Shown: positions 9,987-19,846, counted from the stretch's first letter. The stretch is 64,000 bases of DNA from Frigidibacter sp. (GCF_030695035.1 NZ_JAUYTT010000014.1:186001-250000), one strand, 5' to 3'. Notes: generated by a model not told the origin, from the sequence alone. A program made the numbers and translations.

Positions 9987-10424
9987 ATGTTGAAAGAGTT
10001 CAGGGACTTCATCGCCCGCGGCAATGTCATGGACATGGCGGTGGGCATCATCATCGGGGCCTCGTTCACCGCCATCGTCAGCTCGATGGTTGCCGATCTG
10101 ATCAACCCGATCATCGGTGTGGTGACCGGCGGGATCGACTTCTCGAACCTGTTCGTCAATCTGGGTGAGGGCGAGTTCGCCAGCCTTGCCGCTGCGCGTG
10201 AAGCGGGCGCTGCGGTGTTCGCCTATGGTGCCTTCCTGACTGCGGTGATCAACTTCCTGATCGTCGCTTTCGTGGTGTTCCTGCTGGTCAAGCTGGTGAA
10301 CCGCGTCAAGGAAACCGCCGCCCGCAAGGCCGAGGAGGCGCCGCCGGAGGAGAAGCCCGTCGCGCCCTCGTCCGAGCAGTTGCTCGCCGAGATCCGCGAT
10401 CTGCTGAAGTCGCGCGCCGCCTGA
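9987..10424 (+). CDS. mscL: Large-conductance mechanosensitive channel MscL
   Basis: [44 protein letters not shown]...: canonical MscL. Confidence 0.97.
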   Translation: MLKEFRDFIARGNVMDMAVGIIIGASFTAIVSSMVADLINPIIGVVTGGIDFSNLFVNLGEGEFASLAAAREAGAAVFAYGAFLTAVINFLIVAFVVFLLVKLVNRVKETAARKAEEAPPEEKPVAPSSEQLLAEIRDLLKSRAA

Positions 10425-10430
10425 GGCGGG

Positions 10431-10462
10431 GGTCGCTCCCCGGGCCGGGGAGCGACCGTTTC
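10431..10462. terminator. Terminator hairpin between convergent mscL and ald
   Basis: GGTCGCTCCCC-GGGCC-GGGGAGCGACC followed by GTTTC; perfect 11-bp stem. Confidence 0.7.
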
Positions 10463-11579
10463 AGGCCTTCAGCGCAAGCCGGGGCGAGAGTACGTCGATC
10501 CCAAGCGCCCGGCCCACCGCCGCATAGGTCAGGTGGCCGGCATGGGTGTTGAGGCCTGCGAGCAGGTGTTCATCCTCCTCGCAGGCGCGGCGCCAGCCCT
10601 TGTTGGCCAGCGCCAGCAGGAAGGGCATCGTCGCGTTGCCAAGCGCCAATGTGGAGGTGCGGGCCACGGCGCCGGGCATGTTGGCGACGCAGTAATGCAT
10701 GATCCCCTCCACCTCGTAGATCGGATCCTGATGCGTGGTGGCGCGCGAGGTTTCGAAACAGCCGCCCTGGTCGATGGCGACATCGACGATGGCGGCGCCG
10801 GGCTTCATGGTCTTCAGCTGTTCGCGCGTGACCAGTTTCGGGGCGGCGGCACCCGGAACCAGCACCGCGCCGATGACCAGATCGGCGGCGGCGACCTCGG
10901 CGGCCGTGGCGGCGGCGCTGGCATAGAGTGTGCGGAACTGGCCGGCGAACACATCATCCAGATAGCGCAGGCGCGGGAGCGAGCGGTCGAGCACCGTCAC
11001 CTCGGCCCCCATCCCGGCAGCGACGCGGGCGGCGTGGGTGCCGACGACACCGCCGCCGATCACCGTAACGCGGGCGGGGGTGACGCCGGGGACGCCGCCG
11101 AGCAGGACGCCGCGGCCGCCATTGGCTTTTTGCAAGGTCCAGGCGCCGACTTGCGGGGCGAGTTTGCCGGCGACTTCGGACATCGGGGCCAGCAGCGGCA
11201 GGCCGCCGGCGCGGTCGGTGACGGTTTCGTAGGCGATTGCGGTGACGCCGGAGGCGAGGAGGTCGCGGGTCTGGTCCGGGTCGGGGGCGAGGTGGAGGTA
11301 GGTGAAGAGGACCTGGTTTTCGCGGAGCATTTTGCGCTCGGCGGGCTGGGGTTCCTTAACTTTTATGATGAGGTCGGCCCAGGCGAAGATCTCCTCTGCG
11401 GTGTCGATAATGCGGGCTCCGGCGGCGGTGTAATCCTCGTCCGTGAAGCCCGCGCCGAGGCCGGCACTGGTTTCCACTGCGATATCATGGCCTTGGGCCT
11501 TGGCCTCGCGGGCGGCGTCGGGGGTCAGGCCGACGCGGTATTCCTGGGGTTTGATTTCCTTGGGGCAGCCGATCTTCAT
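10461..11579 (-). CDS. ald: Alanine dehydrogenase
   Basis: [50 protein letters not shown]...[40 protein letters not shown]... Confidence 0.97.
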   Translation of the reverse strand: MKIGCPKEIKPQEYRVGLTPDAAREAKAQGHDIAVETSAGLGAGFTDEDYTAAGARIIDTAEEIFAWADLIIKVKEPQPAERKMLRENQVLFTYLHLAPDPDQTRDLLASGVTAIAYETVTDRAGGLPLLAPMSEVAGKLAPQVGAWTLQKANGGRGVLLGGVPGVTPARVTVIGGGVVGTHAARVAAGMGAEVTVLDRSLPRLRYLDDVFAGQFRTLYASAAATAAEVAAADLVIGAVLVPGAAAPKLVTREQLKTMKPGAAIVDVAIDQGGCFETSRATTHQDPIYEVEGIMHYCVANMPGAVARTSTLALGNATMPFLLALANKGWRRACEEDEHLLAGLNTHAGHLTYAAVGRALGIDVLSPRLALKA

Positions 11580-11730
11580 GGTCTCTCCTCCCTGAGTAAC
11601 CTTGACTAACTGTGGGTTAAGTCTGGCGCAGATCAGGGGGGGATGCTTTGAAAAGAAGGGGTGGCGCGGGGGGTGGCTTGCGCGTAATCTTCGATGAAAC
11701 CCTTATCTGACGACAGAAAGTTGCACGAAT

Positions 11731-12189
11731 ATGGATCTTGACGCGACGGACCGGCGGATTTTGACTGTTCTGCAAAAACAGGGGCGGATCACCAATGCCG
11801 AGCTTTCGGAGCGGGTGAACCTGTCGCCTTCGGCCTGCCATCGGCGGGTGCAGCGGCTGGAGGAAGAGGGGTTCATCGGCAGCTATGTGGCGCTGCTGAA
11901 TGCGCGGCGGCTGGGGCGGCCGACGACGGTGTTTGTCGAGATCACCCTGCAGGGGCAGGCGGATGAGGTTCTGGAAGCCTTTGAACGCGAAGTGAAAAAA
12001 GTGCCGGACGTTCTGGAATGCCATCTGATGGCGGGCACGGCGGATTACCTTTTGAAGGTGGTGGCGCAGGATACCGAGGATTTTGCGCGCATCCACCGGC
12101 AGCATCTGGCGCGGCTGCCGGGGGTGGCGCAGATGCATTCGTCCTTTGCGCTGCGCACGGTTCAGCAGACGACCGCGATTCCGGTCTAG
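11731..12189 (+). CDS. Lrp/AsnC family transcriptional regulator, divergent from ald (AldR-like by context)
   Basis: MDLDATDRRILTVLQKQGRITNAELSERVNLSPSACHRRVQRLEEEGFI...: AsnC-type HTH plus RAM domain. Confidence 0.93.
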   Translation: MDLDATDRRILTVLQKQGRITNAELSERVNLSPSACHRRVQRLEEEGFIGSYVALLNARRLGRPTTVFVEITLQGQADEVLEAFEREVKKVPDVLECHLMAGTADYLLKVVAQDTEDFARIHRQHLARLPGVAQMHSSFALRTVQQTTAIPV

Positions 12190-12197
12190 GCGGCATA

Positions 12198-12230
12198 CAG
12201 AACCCATGCAGAACCCATGCAGAAACCATG
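12198..12230. repeat. Short 11-bp tandem repeat downstream of the Lrp/AsnC gene
   Basis: CAGAACCCATG-CAGAACCCATG-CAGAAACCATG: three consecutive 11-mers, the last with one substitution, followed by ATGC-rich palindromic sequence. Confidence 0.75.
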
Positions 12231-12281
12231 CATATGTCATGCGCATGATTTTCTGCAGGGGTGGCGCCGCAAAAGGCGCTG

Positions 12282-12929
12282 TTATACCCCCAAAAGCGCA
12301 GGGAGATCCTGCATCGAGGTGAACACCGTCGCGCCCTCTGCCGTCAGACCCTCGCCGCTGCCGGTGGCGGCGTAGCCGAAGCAGGCCATGCCCGCCGCCT
12401 TCGCAGCCCGCGCCCCCGTCGCGCTGTCCTCGATCACCGCGCAGCGGGACGGGTCCACCCCGAGTGCTGCGGCGGCGTGGAGGTAGAGGCCGGGGGCGGG
12501 TTTGGGGCAACCGAGATCCTGGCCCGAGAACATCCGCCCTTCCAGCCGCGCCCAGAGGCCGGGGTGCTGGCCGAGGGTCACCTGCATCTTGTGGCCGGTG
12601 CCGTTGGAGCCGACGGCATAGGGCAGGCCTGCGGCGTCGAGCCGGTCCAGCACGGCCTCGATGCCCGGCACAAGGTCTGTGCCCGTGGCGAGGCGGGCGT
12701 AGAGCCGTTCGTAGAAATCGGCCACCCAACCTTCGGGGAGGCGGGCGCCCATCTGGGTCGCGCGGTGGCCGACGCCGACGATGGTGCCGCCGATGAACAG
12801 GTGCTCCATTTCGGTGTGCGACAGCGGCAGGCCGAAGCGGGCCAGATCCTCGCCCAGAAGCGCGAAGGTCATCGGCTCGCTGTCGACCAGCACGCCATCG
12901 CAGTCGAAGAGAACAGCATCAAAGGTCAT
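12282..12929 (-). CDS. HAD-superfamily (subfamily IA) hydrolase
   Basis: MTFDAVLFDCDGVLVDSEPMTFALLGEDL...GCPKPAPGLYLHAAAALGVDPSRCAVIEDSATGARAAKAAGM... Confidence 0.93.
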   Translation of the reverse strand: MTFDAVLFDCDGVLVDSEPMTFALLGEDLARFGLPLSHTEMEHLFIGGTIVGVGHRATQMGARLPEGWVADFYERLYARLATGTDLVPGIEAVLDRLDAAGLPYAVGSNGTGHKMQVTLGQHPGLWARLEGRMFSGQDLGCPKPAPGLYLHAAAALGVDPSRCAVIEDSATGARAAKAAGMACFGYAATGSGEGLTAEGATVFTSMQDLPALLGV

Positions 12930-13504
12930 TCGGGGGCTTTCAGAAGGGTGACGGTGGTGTCGCCGTATTTGCGCTGGTCGAGCAGGGTGAAGCCTTCGGG
13001 GGGCAGCGGCGGGGTGCTTTCCTCCCAGACCACGACCGCGCCGGGGGCGAGCCAGTCGCCGGCGATGCAGGAGGCGAGGGCGGCCTCGCCGAGGCGTTTG
13101 CCATAGGGCGGGTCGAGGAACACGAGGTCGAAGCGCGGGCCGCGGTTGGGGTCCATCTTGGTGGCATCGCGGCGCCAGACATCGGTGACGCCCATGGCGC
13201 GGGTCAGCTCGATGTTGCGGCGGAGGAGCGCGCGGGCGGCGGTGCCGTCATCGACGAAGGCTGCGTGCGAGGCGCCGCGGCTGAGCGCCTCCAGCCCCAG
13301 CGCGCCGGTGCCGGCGAAGAGGTCGAGCACCCGGGCGCCGGGGATCGGGTTGCCGCCAGCGGCGGCGACATGGGCGCCGTTGATCAGGAGGTTGAAGATC
13401 GACTCGCGCACCCGGTCGGTGGTGGGGCGCAGATGCGCGGCATCGTCGCCAAGCCCGACTTCGGCCAGTTTCAGCCCGCGCTTTTCGCCGCCGATGATCC
13501 TCAT
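12926..13504 (-). CDS. rsmD: 16S rRNA (guanine(966)-N(2))-methyltransferase RsmD
   Basis: MRIIGGEKRGLKLAEVG...RPTTDRVRESIFNLL...VLDLFAGTGALGLEALSRGA...FDLVFLDPPYG... Confidence 0.95.
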   Translation of the reverse strand: MRIIGGEKRGLKLAEVGLGDDAAHLRPTTDRVRESIFNLLINGAHVAAAGGNPIPGARVLDLFAGTGALGLEALSRGASHAAFVDDGTAARALLRRNIELTRAMGVTDVWRRDATKMDPNRGPRFDLVFLDPPYGKRLGEAALASCIAGDWLAPGAVVVWEESTPPLPPEGFTLLDQRKYGDTTVTLLKAPE

Positions 13505-14727
13505 AGCAACGCCTTCAGGTCGGTGGCGGGGTCGGCGATGGCGGTGGGCGCGGGGGAGCGGCCCGCCTCGATCAGGCGCTTGCCGATCATGTAGGCGCGG
13601 GGATCGTTGGCGGCATCGACCGCCAGAAGCGTGTCGCCGGCGTAGTACCAGAAGGAGATGCCATTGCCGGTGCCGGGGCGGGTGATGACGCGGTCATGGC
13701 CGGTGTTCAGCCCGGCGATTTGCAGTTTCACGTCATATTGGTCGGACCAGAACCACGGCTTGGGGACGTAAGCTTGCGCCGCGCCCAGCATGTTGGCGGC
13801 GACGCATTCGGCCATGTCGATGGCATTGCCGACGCTTTCGAGCCGCAGCCTTGCGCCCGAGGCATCGCCGGGCAGCGGAAAGGAGGCGCAATCGCCGGCC
13901 GCCCAGATGGCGGGGTCGGAGGTGCGCCCCTCGGCATCCACCGCTATGCCGTTGAGGGTGGTCAGGCCTGCGGCCTCTGCCAGCGCGGTTTCGGGCAGCA
14001 CGCCGATGCCGAGGATCACGAAATCGGCGGGAATCTCGGTGCCATCGGCCAGCAGGGCGCCGGTGACATGGGTGTCGCCCAGCAGGCGGTCGAGGCCGGT
14101 GCCCTCACGGATCGTGACGCCGTGGCCTTGGTGGAGGGCGCGGAACCAGTTCGCCGTCTCGGCACTGGCGACGCGGCCGAGGATGCGGGGGGCGGCCTCG
14201 ATCAGGGTGACGCTCAGGCCGAGCTTGGCGGCGACGGCCGCAGCCTCGAGCCCGATATAGCCGCCGCCGACGATCAGCAGGCGCGCGCCGGGGCGGAAGA
14301 GCGGGGCCATGGCATCGACATCGGCCAGGTTGCGCACGGCGAAGACGCCGGCCAGATCGCCGCCAAGCGCGGGGGGCAGGCGGCGGGGGCGGGCGCCGGT
14401 GGTGAGGGCGAGCTGGTTGTAGGGAAGCGTCTGGGTGCCGTAGGTCACCGTCTTGGCTGCCGGGTCGATGGCGGTGACGGGGGCGCCAAGGTGCAGCGTT
14501 ACGCCCTGATCGGCCCAGAATGCGGGGGCGCGCAGGGCGAGGCGGTCCAGCGGCATCTCTCCCAGCAGGTAGCCCTTGGAGAGGGGCGGGCGCTGGTAGG
14601 GTGGGACGGGCTCGTCGCCGATCAGCGCAAGGTCTCCGCTGTAGCCAAGGGCGCGCAGTTTGGCGGCCAGCGAGGCTGCGGCCTGCCCGGCCCCCACAAT
14701 GATGATCCCCGGCACGATGCCTGCCAT
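13501..14727 (-). CDS. FAD-dependent pyridine-nucleotide oxidoreductase, ferredoxin reductase-like
   Basis: MAGIVPGIIIVGAGQAAASLAAKLRALGYSGDLALIGDEPVPPYQRPPLSKGYL...IWAAGDCASF...: rhodocoxin/putidaredoxin reductase-like fold signatures. Confidence 0.92.
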   Translation of the reverse strand: MAGIVPGIIIVGAGQAAASLAAKLRALGYSGDLALIGDEPVPPYQRPPLSKGYLLGEMPLDRLALRAPAFWADQGVTLHLGAPVTAIDPAAKTVTYGTQTLPYNQLALTTGARPRRLPPALGGDLAGVFAVRNLADVDAMAPLFRPGARLLIVGGGYIGLEAAAVAAKLGLSVTLIEAAPRILGRVASAETANWFRALHQGHGVTIREGTGLDRLLGDTHVTGALLADGTEIPADFVILGIGVLPETALAEAAGLTTLNGIAVDAEGRTSDPAIWAAGDCASFPLPGDASGARLRLESVGNAIDMAECVAANMLGAAQAYVPKPWFWSDQYDVKLQIAGLNTGHDRVITRPGTGNGISFWYYAGDTLLAVDAANDPRAYMIGKRLIEAGRSPAPTAIADPATDLKALL

Positions 14728-14810
14728 ATTCGTCGCCTTTTGCTGGTCCGGAAGCGGGGGCGAGCCTATAACCGGGGGACAGGGAAACACAACGCGCGAG
14801 GGAGTGCCAC

Positions 14811-15299
14811 ATGACGATTTCCGAGGGAAGCAAGCTGCCGGAGGCGGTGCTGCTGCAGGTTGGCGACAATGGGCCGGAACAGGTCGATCTGGCCGCGAAG
14901 CTGGCCGGCCGCAAGGTGGTGATCTTTGCGGTGCCGGGCGCCTATACCGGCGTGTGCACCACGGCGCATGTGCCGAGCTTCGTGCGTAGCAAGGCGAAGT
15001 TCGACGAGAAGGGCGTGGACGAGATCATCTGTATCTCGGTCAACGATCCTTTCGTGATGAAGGCCTGGGGCGAGGTGACCGGCGCGGCCGAGGCCGGGAT
15101 CACCATGCTGGCGGATGCGGAAAGCACGTTCACCACGGCGATCGGGATGGGTTTCACGGCGCCGCCGGTCGGCCTCATCAACCGCTCGGCCCGCTATGCG
15201 ATGCTGGTCGAGGACGGGGTGGTGAAGGTGCTGCACAGGGAAGCGTCGCCGGGCCAGTGCGAGATCTCGGGCGGCGAGGCGATGCTGGACGCGATCTGA
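14811..15299 (+). CDS. Peroxiredoxin (Prx5/AhpE-like, probably glutathione-dependent)
   Basis: MTISEGSKLPEAVLLQVGDNGPEQVDLAAKLAGRKVVIFAVPGAYTGVCTTAHVPSFV...: PGAYT-x-x-C motif of Prx5-type peroxiredoxins. Confidence 0.94.
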   Translation: MTISEGSKLPEAVLLQVGDNGPEQVDLAAKLAGRKVVIFAVPGAYTGVCTTAHVPSFVRSKAKFDEKGVDEIICISVNDPFVMKAWGEVTGAAEAGITMLADAESTFTTAIGMGFTAPPVGLINRSARYAMLVEDGVVKVLHREASPGQCEISGGEAMLDAI

Positions 15300-15324
15300 C
15301 TTTGGGGCGCCGGGTGCGGCGCCC

Positions 15325-16191
15325 TTATTCCATGAGCAGGGGGCGCGGGCCGTCCTCGGGCTTGGGCGCGGGGTCGTAGACCAGCGTCTGCGTGGGGAAG
15401 GGGATGTCCACGCCGGCGGCGTCGAACTCTTCCTTGATCCGGCGGGTGAGGTCGCATTTCAGCGCCCACCAGTCGGCGCGATTGGCCCAGACCCGGAAGA
15501 CGAAATCGACCGAGCTGGCGCCCAGTTCCTTGACCTTGACGAAGGGGGCGGGGTCTTGCAGCGCGCGGGGGTCGGAATGCGCGATCCGCTCCAGCACCTC
15601 CTGCGCCGTCTGCAGGTCGCTGCCGTAGGAGACGCCGATGGTCAGGTCCATCATCCGGGTCGGGTTGGTGCTGTAGTTCTTGATGGCCGAGGACCAGATA
15701 TCGCCGTTGGGCAGGATGATCTGCAGGCCATCATAGCTCGCCATCTCGGTGTAGAAGAGCGAGATTTCGCGGACGGTGCCGGCCTGGCCGCCGGCCTCGA
15801 TATAGTCGCCGACGCGGAACGGGCGGAACATCACCAGCATCACCCCCGCGGCGAGGTTCGACAGCGTGCCTTGCAGCGCGAGGCCGATGGCGAGGCCGGC
15901 GGCACCGATGACCGCGACCAGCGAAGCGGTCTGGATGCCGAAGCGGCTGAGCACGAAGATCAGCGCCATGACCATGATGGTGTATTTCACCACATTGCCG
16001 AGGAAGCCGAAGAGGGTGGCATCGACACGGGGGTGGCGGCGGGCAAAGGCCTCGACCCGGCGGCGGGCCCAGCCGGCGACAGTGAGGGCGACGGCGAAGA
16101 TGACGATGGCATAGATGACGTTGAGCGCCATGGCGATGGCGAGGGTCACCCGTTCATCGGTGACGAAGCCGTTGAGGTTGAAGCCGTCCAT
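15325..16191 (-). CDS. Small-conductance mechanosensitive channel (MscS family)
   Basis: MDGFNLNGFVTDERVTLAIAMALNVIYAIVIFAVALTVAGWARRRVEAF...GAAGLAIGLALQGTLSNLAAGVMLVMFRPFRVGDYIEAGGQAGTV...: MscS TM3/beta signatures. Confidence 0.95.
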   Translation of the reverse strand: MDGFNLNGFVTDERVTLAIAMALNVIYAIVIFAVALTVAGWARRRVEAFARRHPRVDATLFGFLGNVVKYTIMVMALIFVLSRFGIQTASLVAVIGAAGLAIGLALQGTLSNLAAGVMLVMFRPFRVGDYIEAGGQAGTVREISLFYTEMASYDGLQIILPNGDIWSSAIKNYSTNPTRMMDLTIGVSYGSDLQTAQEVLERIAHSDPRALQDPAPFVKVKELGASSVDFVFRVWANRADWWALKCDLTRRIKEEFDAAGVDIPFPTQTLVYDPAPKPEDGPRPLLME

Positions 16192-16256
16192 AAGTCCCCC
16201 GTTCGCGCAGCGTGGCAGTCGGGGCCCGAACGCGGGGGAGGGGGGAGGGTTCCCCG

Positions 16257-16634
16257 TTAGCCGGGTGCCTTGCCGCCATGATGCAGCTTGCACAGGCATT
16301 CCACCGGCTCGGAGTGGTCGCGCTGCACCTCTGCCGCGTCCCCGGCCAGCTTGTCCATCTTCCGGGCGAGGTCGATGTCGAGCATCGAGAGCCCGTCCGC
16401 GGAATGGGTGGTCAGCGTCACGTCCACGACGTTGTAGATGTTGGACCATTCCGGGTGGTGGTTGGCTTTCTCCGCCGCCAGCGCCGCGCGGGACATGAAG
16501 CCCCAGGCCTCCGAGAAGCTGCGGAACTTCCAGATCTTGCGGATCGCGTCGCGTTCGGGGATGGCGCCCCAGCCGCTCTCGCCAAGGGCGGGGAGGTGCT
16601 CCTGCCGTTCGGCCTCGGTGAGCGGGGCGGTCAT
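16257..16634 (-). CDS. 4a-hydroxytetrahydrobiopterin dehydratase (pterin-4a-carbinolamine dehydratase)
   Basis: ...WGFMSRAALAAEKANHHPEWSNIYNVVDVTLTTHSADGLSMLDIDLARKMD...: EKxxHHPEW motif. Confidence 0.92.
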   Translation of the reverse strand: MTAPLTEAERQEHLPALGESGWGAIPERDAIRKIWKFRSFSEAWGFMSRAALAAEKANHHPEWSNIYNVVDVTLTTHSADGLSMLDIDLARKMDKLAGDAAEVQRDHSEPVECLCKLHHGGKAPG

Positions 16635-17257
16635 GCGTCTGCCTTCGGCATCAGCGCGTCGTCGAGCGCGGTGGCGCGCAGGTAGGCGGGGCGGCTGGTG
16701 ACGCGGGCGGCGTAGGCCTCGAAGGCGGGGCGCCTTGGCAGGGTGCCGAAGCCGAGGCCCCAATTGACCGCGGCGCCGACATAGACATCGGCGGCGGTGA
16801 AGGCCTCGCCGGTGACATAGGCCTGCGCGGTCAGCAGCGCGTCGAGCGCGCCCACGGCGGCGTCATAGCTGCCATAGCCGAACATGCGGCTGCGCTCGGT
16901 GTCCGGGTCCCAGCCGACGGCGTGGTTGGTCACTGCGGCCTCCAGCGGGCCGGCGGTGAAGAACAGCCAGCGGTAATAGTCGGCGCGGTCAGGCAGGGCG
17001 GGGGCGAGGCCCGCCTGCGGGAAGGCATCGGCGAGATAGGCGCAGATGGCGGCGCCTTCGGTGACGGTGCGGCTGCCATGGGTGATGGCGGGCACCTTGC
17101 CCATCGGGTTGATCGCCAGATAGGCGGGCGATTTCATTCCGTCCTCGCCATAGGCCAGCACCACCGTGTCATAGGGCTCGCCAACCTCCTCCAGCATCCA
17201 GCGGGCGATGCGGCCGCGCGACATCGGGTTGGTGTAAAGCGTCAGCTTGCCGGGCAT
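16631..17257 (-). CDS. Glutathione S-transferase family protein
   Basis: MPGKLTLYTNPMSRGRIARWMLEEVGEPYDTVVLAYGEDGMKSPAYLAINPMGKVPAI...: GST N-domain. Confidence 0.9.
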   Translation of the reverse strand: MPGKLTLYTNPMSRGRIARWMLEEVGEPYDTVVLAYGEDGMKSPAYLAINPMGKVPAITHGSRTVTEGAAICAYLADAFPQAGLAPALPDRADYYRWLFFTAGPLEAAVTNHAVGWDPDTERSRMFGYGSYDAAVGALDALLTAQAYVTGEAFTAADVYVGAAVNWGLGFGTLPRRPAFEAYAARVTSRPAYLRATALDDALMPKADA

Positions 17258-17317
17258 GGTGAGTCTCCGTTGTTTGCGGCGATGCTAGCGCAAACCGGGC
17301 GCGGCGGCGCGGGGTTT

Positions 17318-18508
17318 TCAGTCGGCCTCGGCGCCGGTCCGCCGGAACGGGCCATAGCCGGTCAGCACCTCGATTTCCTCATCCACCGCGGCGCGTTCGG
17401 CCTGCAGATATTGCGCCACCGCCTTGCGGAAGCCGGGATCGCCGATCCAGTGCAGCGAATGCACCGGGCTGGGCAGATAGCCGCGGGCCAGCTTGTGTTC
17501 ACCCTGCGCTCCGGCCTCGACCCGGGCAAGGCGCTGGGCGATGGCCCAGTCGATGGCCTGGTAGTAGCAGCATTCGAAATGCAGGCAGGGGTGATCCTCG
17601 ATGGCACCCCAGTAGCGGCCAAAGAGCGTATCGCGGCCGATGAAGTTGAGCGCGCCGGCGACGGGCTGACCCTCGCGCTCGGCCAGCACCAGCAGGATAT
17701 CGTCCCGCAGCGTATCCTGCGCGATGTCGTAGAAGGCGCGGGTCAGGTAGGGGCGGCCCCATTTGCGGCTGCCGGTGTCCTGGTAGAACTCCCAGAACGC
17801 ATCCCAGTGGTGGGGCTGGAGCGCGTCGCCGGTCATGGCTTGGATGCTGCCGCCGAAGTCTTGCGCGCGCTCGCGTTCCTTGCGGATGGTCTTGCGCTTG
17901 CGCGACGAGAGGTCGGCGAGGAAGGCGGGGAAATCGGCATAGCCGCGATTCTCCCAGTGGAATTGCTGAGTGATGCGGTGGAGGAGACCCATTTCGGCGC
18001 CGGCCAGCGCCTCGGCCTCGGTGCAGAAGGTGATATGGGCCGAGGAGAGCTGGTTTTCGGCGGCGAATTGCACGGTGGCCTGCACGAGCGCGCCGGCGCC
18101 GGTGGCTTCAAAGCCCGGCGCGGTGAGGAAGCGGCGGCCGGTGGCGGGGGTGAAGGGCACCGCCGATTGCAGCTTGGGGTAATAGCTGCCGCCCGCCCGT
18201 TCCCAGGCATCGGCCCAGCCATGGTCGAAGATGTATTCGCCCTGACTGTGGGATTTGGCGTAGAGCGGCATGACGGCGATCACGCGACCTTCGCTGCGCG
18301 CGACGAGGTGGCGGGGCGTCCAGCCGGTGCCGGGGCCGACGGAGCCGGAGGCTTCGAGCGCGTGCAGGAAGCGGTGGGTGGTGAAGGGGTCGGCGGGGCG
18401 GCCGTCTCCGGCCTCGGGGCAGGCGCAGGCATCCCATTCGGCGGCGGGGAGGCCGTCGATGCCGGTCAGGACGGTGATTTCCACCAAGGCGTTTGCTGGG
18501 CCGTTCAT
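17318..18508 (-). CDS. GNAT-like / DUF482 (peptidogalycan biosynthesis-like) protein
   Basis: ...ALEASGSVGPGTGWTPRHLVARSEGRVIAVMPLYAKSHSQGEYIFDHGWADAWERAGGSYYPKLQSAVPFTPATGRRFLTA...: typical DUF482 pattern. Confidence 0.88.
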   Translation of the reverse strand: MNGPANALVEITVLTGIDGLPAAEWDACACPEAGDGRPADPFTTHRFLHALEASGSVGPGTGWTPRHLVARSEGRVIAVMPLYAKSHSQGEYIFDHGWADAWERAGGSYYPKLQSAVPFTPATGRRFLTAPGFEATGAGALVQATVQFAAENQLSSAHITFCTEAEALAGAEMGLLHRITQQFHWENRGYADFPAFLADLSSRKRKTIRKERERAQDFGGSIQAMTGDALQPHHWDAFWEFYQDTGSRKWGRPYLTRAFYDIAQDTLRDDILLVLAEREGQPVAGALNFIGRDTLFGRYWGAIEDHPCLHFECCYYQAIDWAIAQRLARVEAGAQGEHKLARGYLPSPVHSLHWIGDPGFRKAVAQYLQAERAAVDEEIEVLTGYGPFRRTGAEAD

Positions 18509-18539
18509 GCCCTCACAGGTGGGGTGCCGCGCCGCGGCG

Positions 18540-19310
18540 TCAAGCGGGGAATGGCGCGGCGTAGCCCTCGAAGGTGATGTTCTGCGCGACAGTTCGGGCC
18601 GCTGCCTCGGCCTCGGGGCTGCGGATCGTCCAGCACAGGATGGCTGCGCCGGATGCGTGCAGCTCTGCCACGCGGGGGCGGGACAGGTCGCCATGTTCGT
18701 GGGAGATAAAGCTGGCGCCGCTGCTGGTGTAATCCGGGATCTCGCGCAGGCGGTCGCACACGCTTGCGGGCAGGGGCGCCCAATCGGCGGGGTCATAGGC
18801 GCTGGTGGTCAGGCCGACCGCGACATCGGGGGCCGCGGCGGCGAAGGCGGTGACGGCATGGGGATTGAAGGACATGACTGCGAGCGGGCCTTCGTAACCC
18901 GCCAGCACCTCGGCCACCGTCGCCTCGAACCCGCCCGTGTCCGGGCCCATCGCGCCGTCCTGGTCCTTGATCTCGACAAGCAGCGGCACCTTACCCGCGA
19001 CCAGCGCCAGCACCTCGGCGAGGGTCGGGATGCCGTCCTCGCCGCCCAGCAGGGGCAGCGCGCCAAGATCGGCGGCGCTGCGGCTGCGGATGGGGCCGGG
19101 CTGGCCGGTCAGGCGCTTCAGGTCGTAATCGTGGAACACCATCGGCACGCCTTCGGCGGACGGCTGCAGGTCGATCTCGATCCCATAGCCCGCCTGCACC
19201 GCGGCGCGGATGGCGGCATGGCTGTTCTCGGGCCGACCGGCGGCGCGGTCATGCAGGGCACGGTGGGCGATGGGCAAGCGCAGGAAATCCGGGTGCAGGG
19301 GCGCGGGCAT
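18540..19310 (-). CDS. Glycerophosphodiester phosphodiesterase family protein
   Basis: ...IAHRALHDRAAGRPENSHAAIRAAVQAGYGIEIDLQPSAEGVPMVFHDYDLKRLTG...: GDPD motifs HR / ENS / EIDLQ / FHD. Confidence 0.94.
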   Translation of the reverse strand: MPAPLHPDFLRLPIAHRALHDRAAGRPENSHAAIRAAVQAGYGIEIDLQPSAEGVPMVFHDYDLKRLTGQPGPIRSRSAADLGALPLLGGEDGIPTLAEVLALVAGKVPLLVEIKDQDGAMGPDTGGFEATVAEVLAGYEGPLAVMSFNPHAVTAFAAAAPDVAVGLTTSAYDPADWAPLPASVCDRLREIPDYTSSGASFISHEHGDLSRPRVAELHASGAAILCWTIRSPEAEAAARTVAQNITFEGYAAPFPA

Positions 19311-19774
19311 CAGCGGACCTGGAAGATCGCTTCGATCTCCACCGCCACGCCGCGGGGCAGCGAGGGGGCAGAGACCGCGGCGCGGGCGTGGCGGCCGGCA
19401 TCGCCCAGAACCTCGACCATCAGGTTCGAGCAGCCGTTGATGACCTCGGGCTGGTCGGTGAAATCGGGGGTGGAGTTTACGAAGCCGGTCAGCTTGACCA
19501 CCCGCACGATCCGGTCCAGATCGCCGCCGCAGGCCGCGCGGGCCTGGGCCAGCAGCGAGAGCCCGCAGCGCCCGGCAGCCTCCACGCCGTCGGCAACCGT
19601 CAGGTCGTCGCCCAGCTTGCCGGTGATGAGCCCGTCGGGGCCTTGGCTGATCTGGCCCGAGACGAAGACGAGATCGCCCACCTGCACGTAGGGCACATAA
19701 TTGGCGGCCGGGGCGGGGGCGTCGGGCAGGGTCAGGCCAAGGGTTTTGAGTTTGGCTTCGATGGTTCCGGTCAT
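19310..19774 (-). CDS. RidA (YjgF/YER057c/UK114) family protein
   Basis: ...NYVPYVQVGDLVFVSGQISQGPDG...RAACGGDLDRIVRVVKLTGFVNSTPDFTDQPEVINGCSNLMVEVLGDAGRHARAAVSAPSLPRGVAVEIEAIF. Confidence 0.94.
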   Translation of the reverse strand: MTGTIEAKLKTLGLTLPDAPAPAANYVPYVQVGDLVFVSGQISQGPDGLITGKLGDDLTVADGVEAAGRCGLSLLAQARAACGGDLDRIVRVVKLTGFVNSTPDFTDQPEVINGCSNLMVEVLGDAGRHARAAVSAPSLPRGVAVEIEAIFQVR

Positions 19775-19846
19775 GGCTTGTCCTTTGCGAGTCGCGTTGC
19801 GGCGGAGGCTAGCGCCGGGCGGGGCCGGGCGGAACCCCGGAATGTG

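Noticed and set aside
12198-12230. Possible CRISPR array
   Set aside because: Three 11-bp units with no spacers and no cas genes nearby; a simple tandem repeat.
16922-18577. 551-aa plus-strand ORF opposite a GST and a DUF482 gene
   Set aside because: Gly/Ala/Val-rich antisense translation spanning two real genes.
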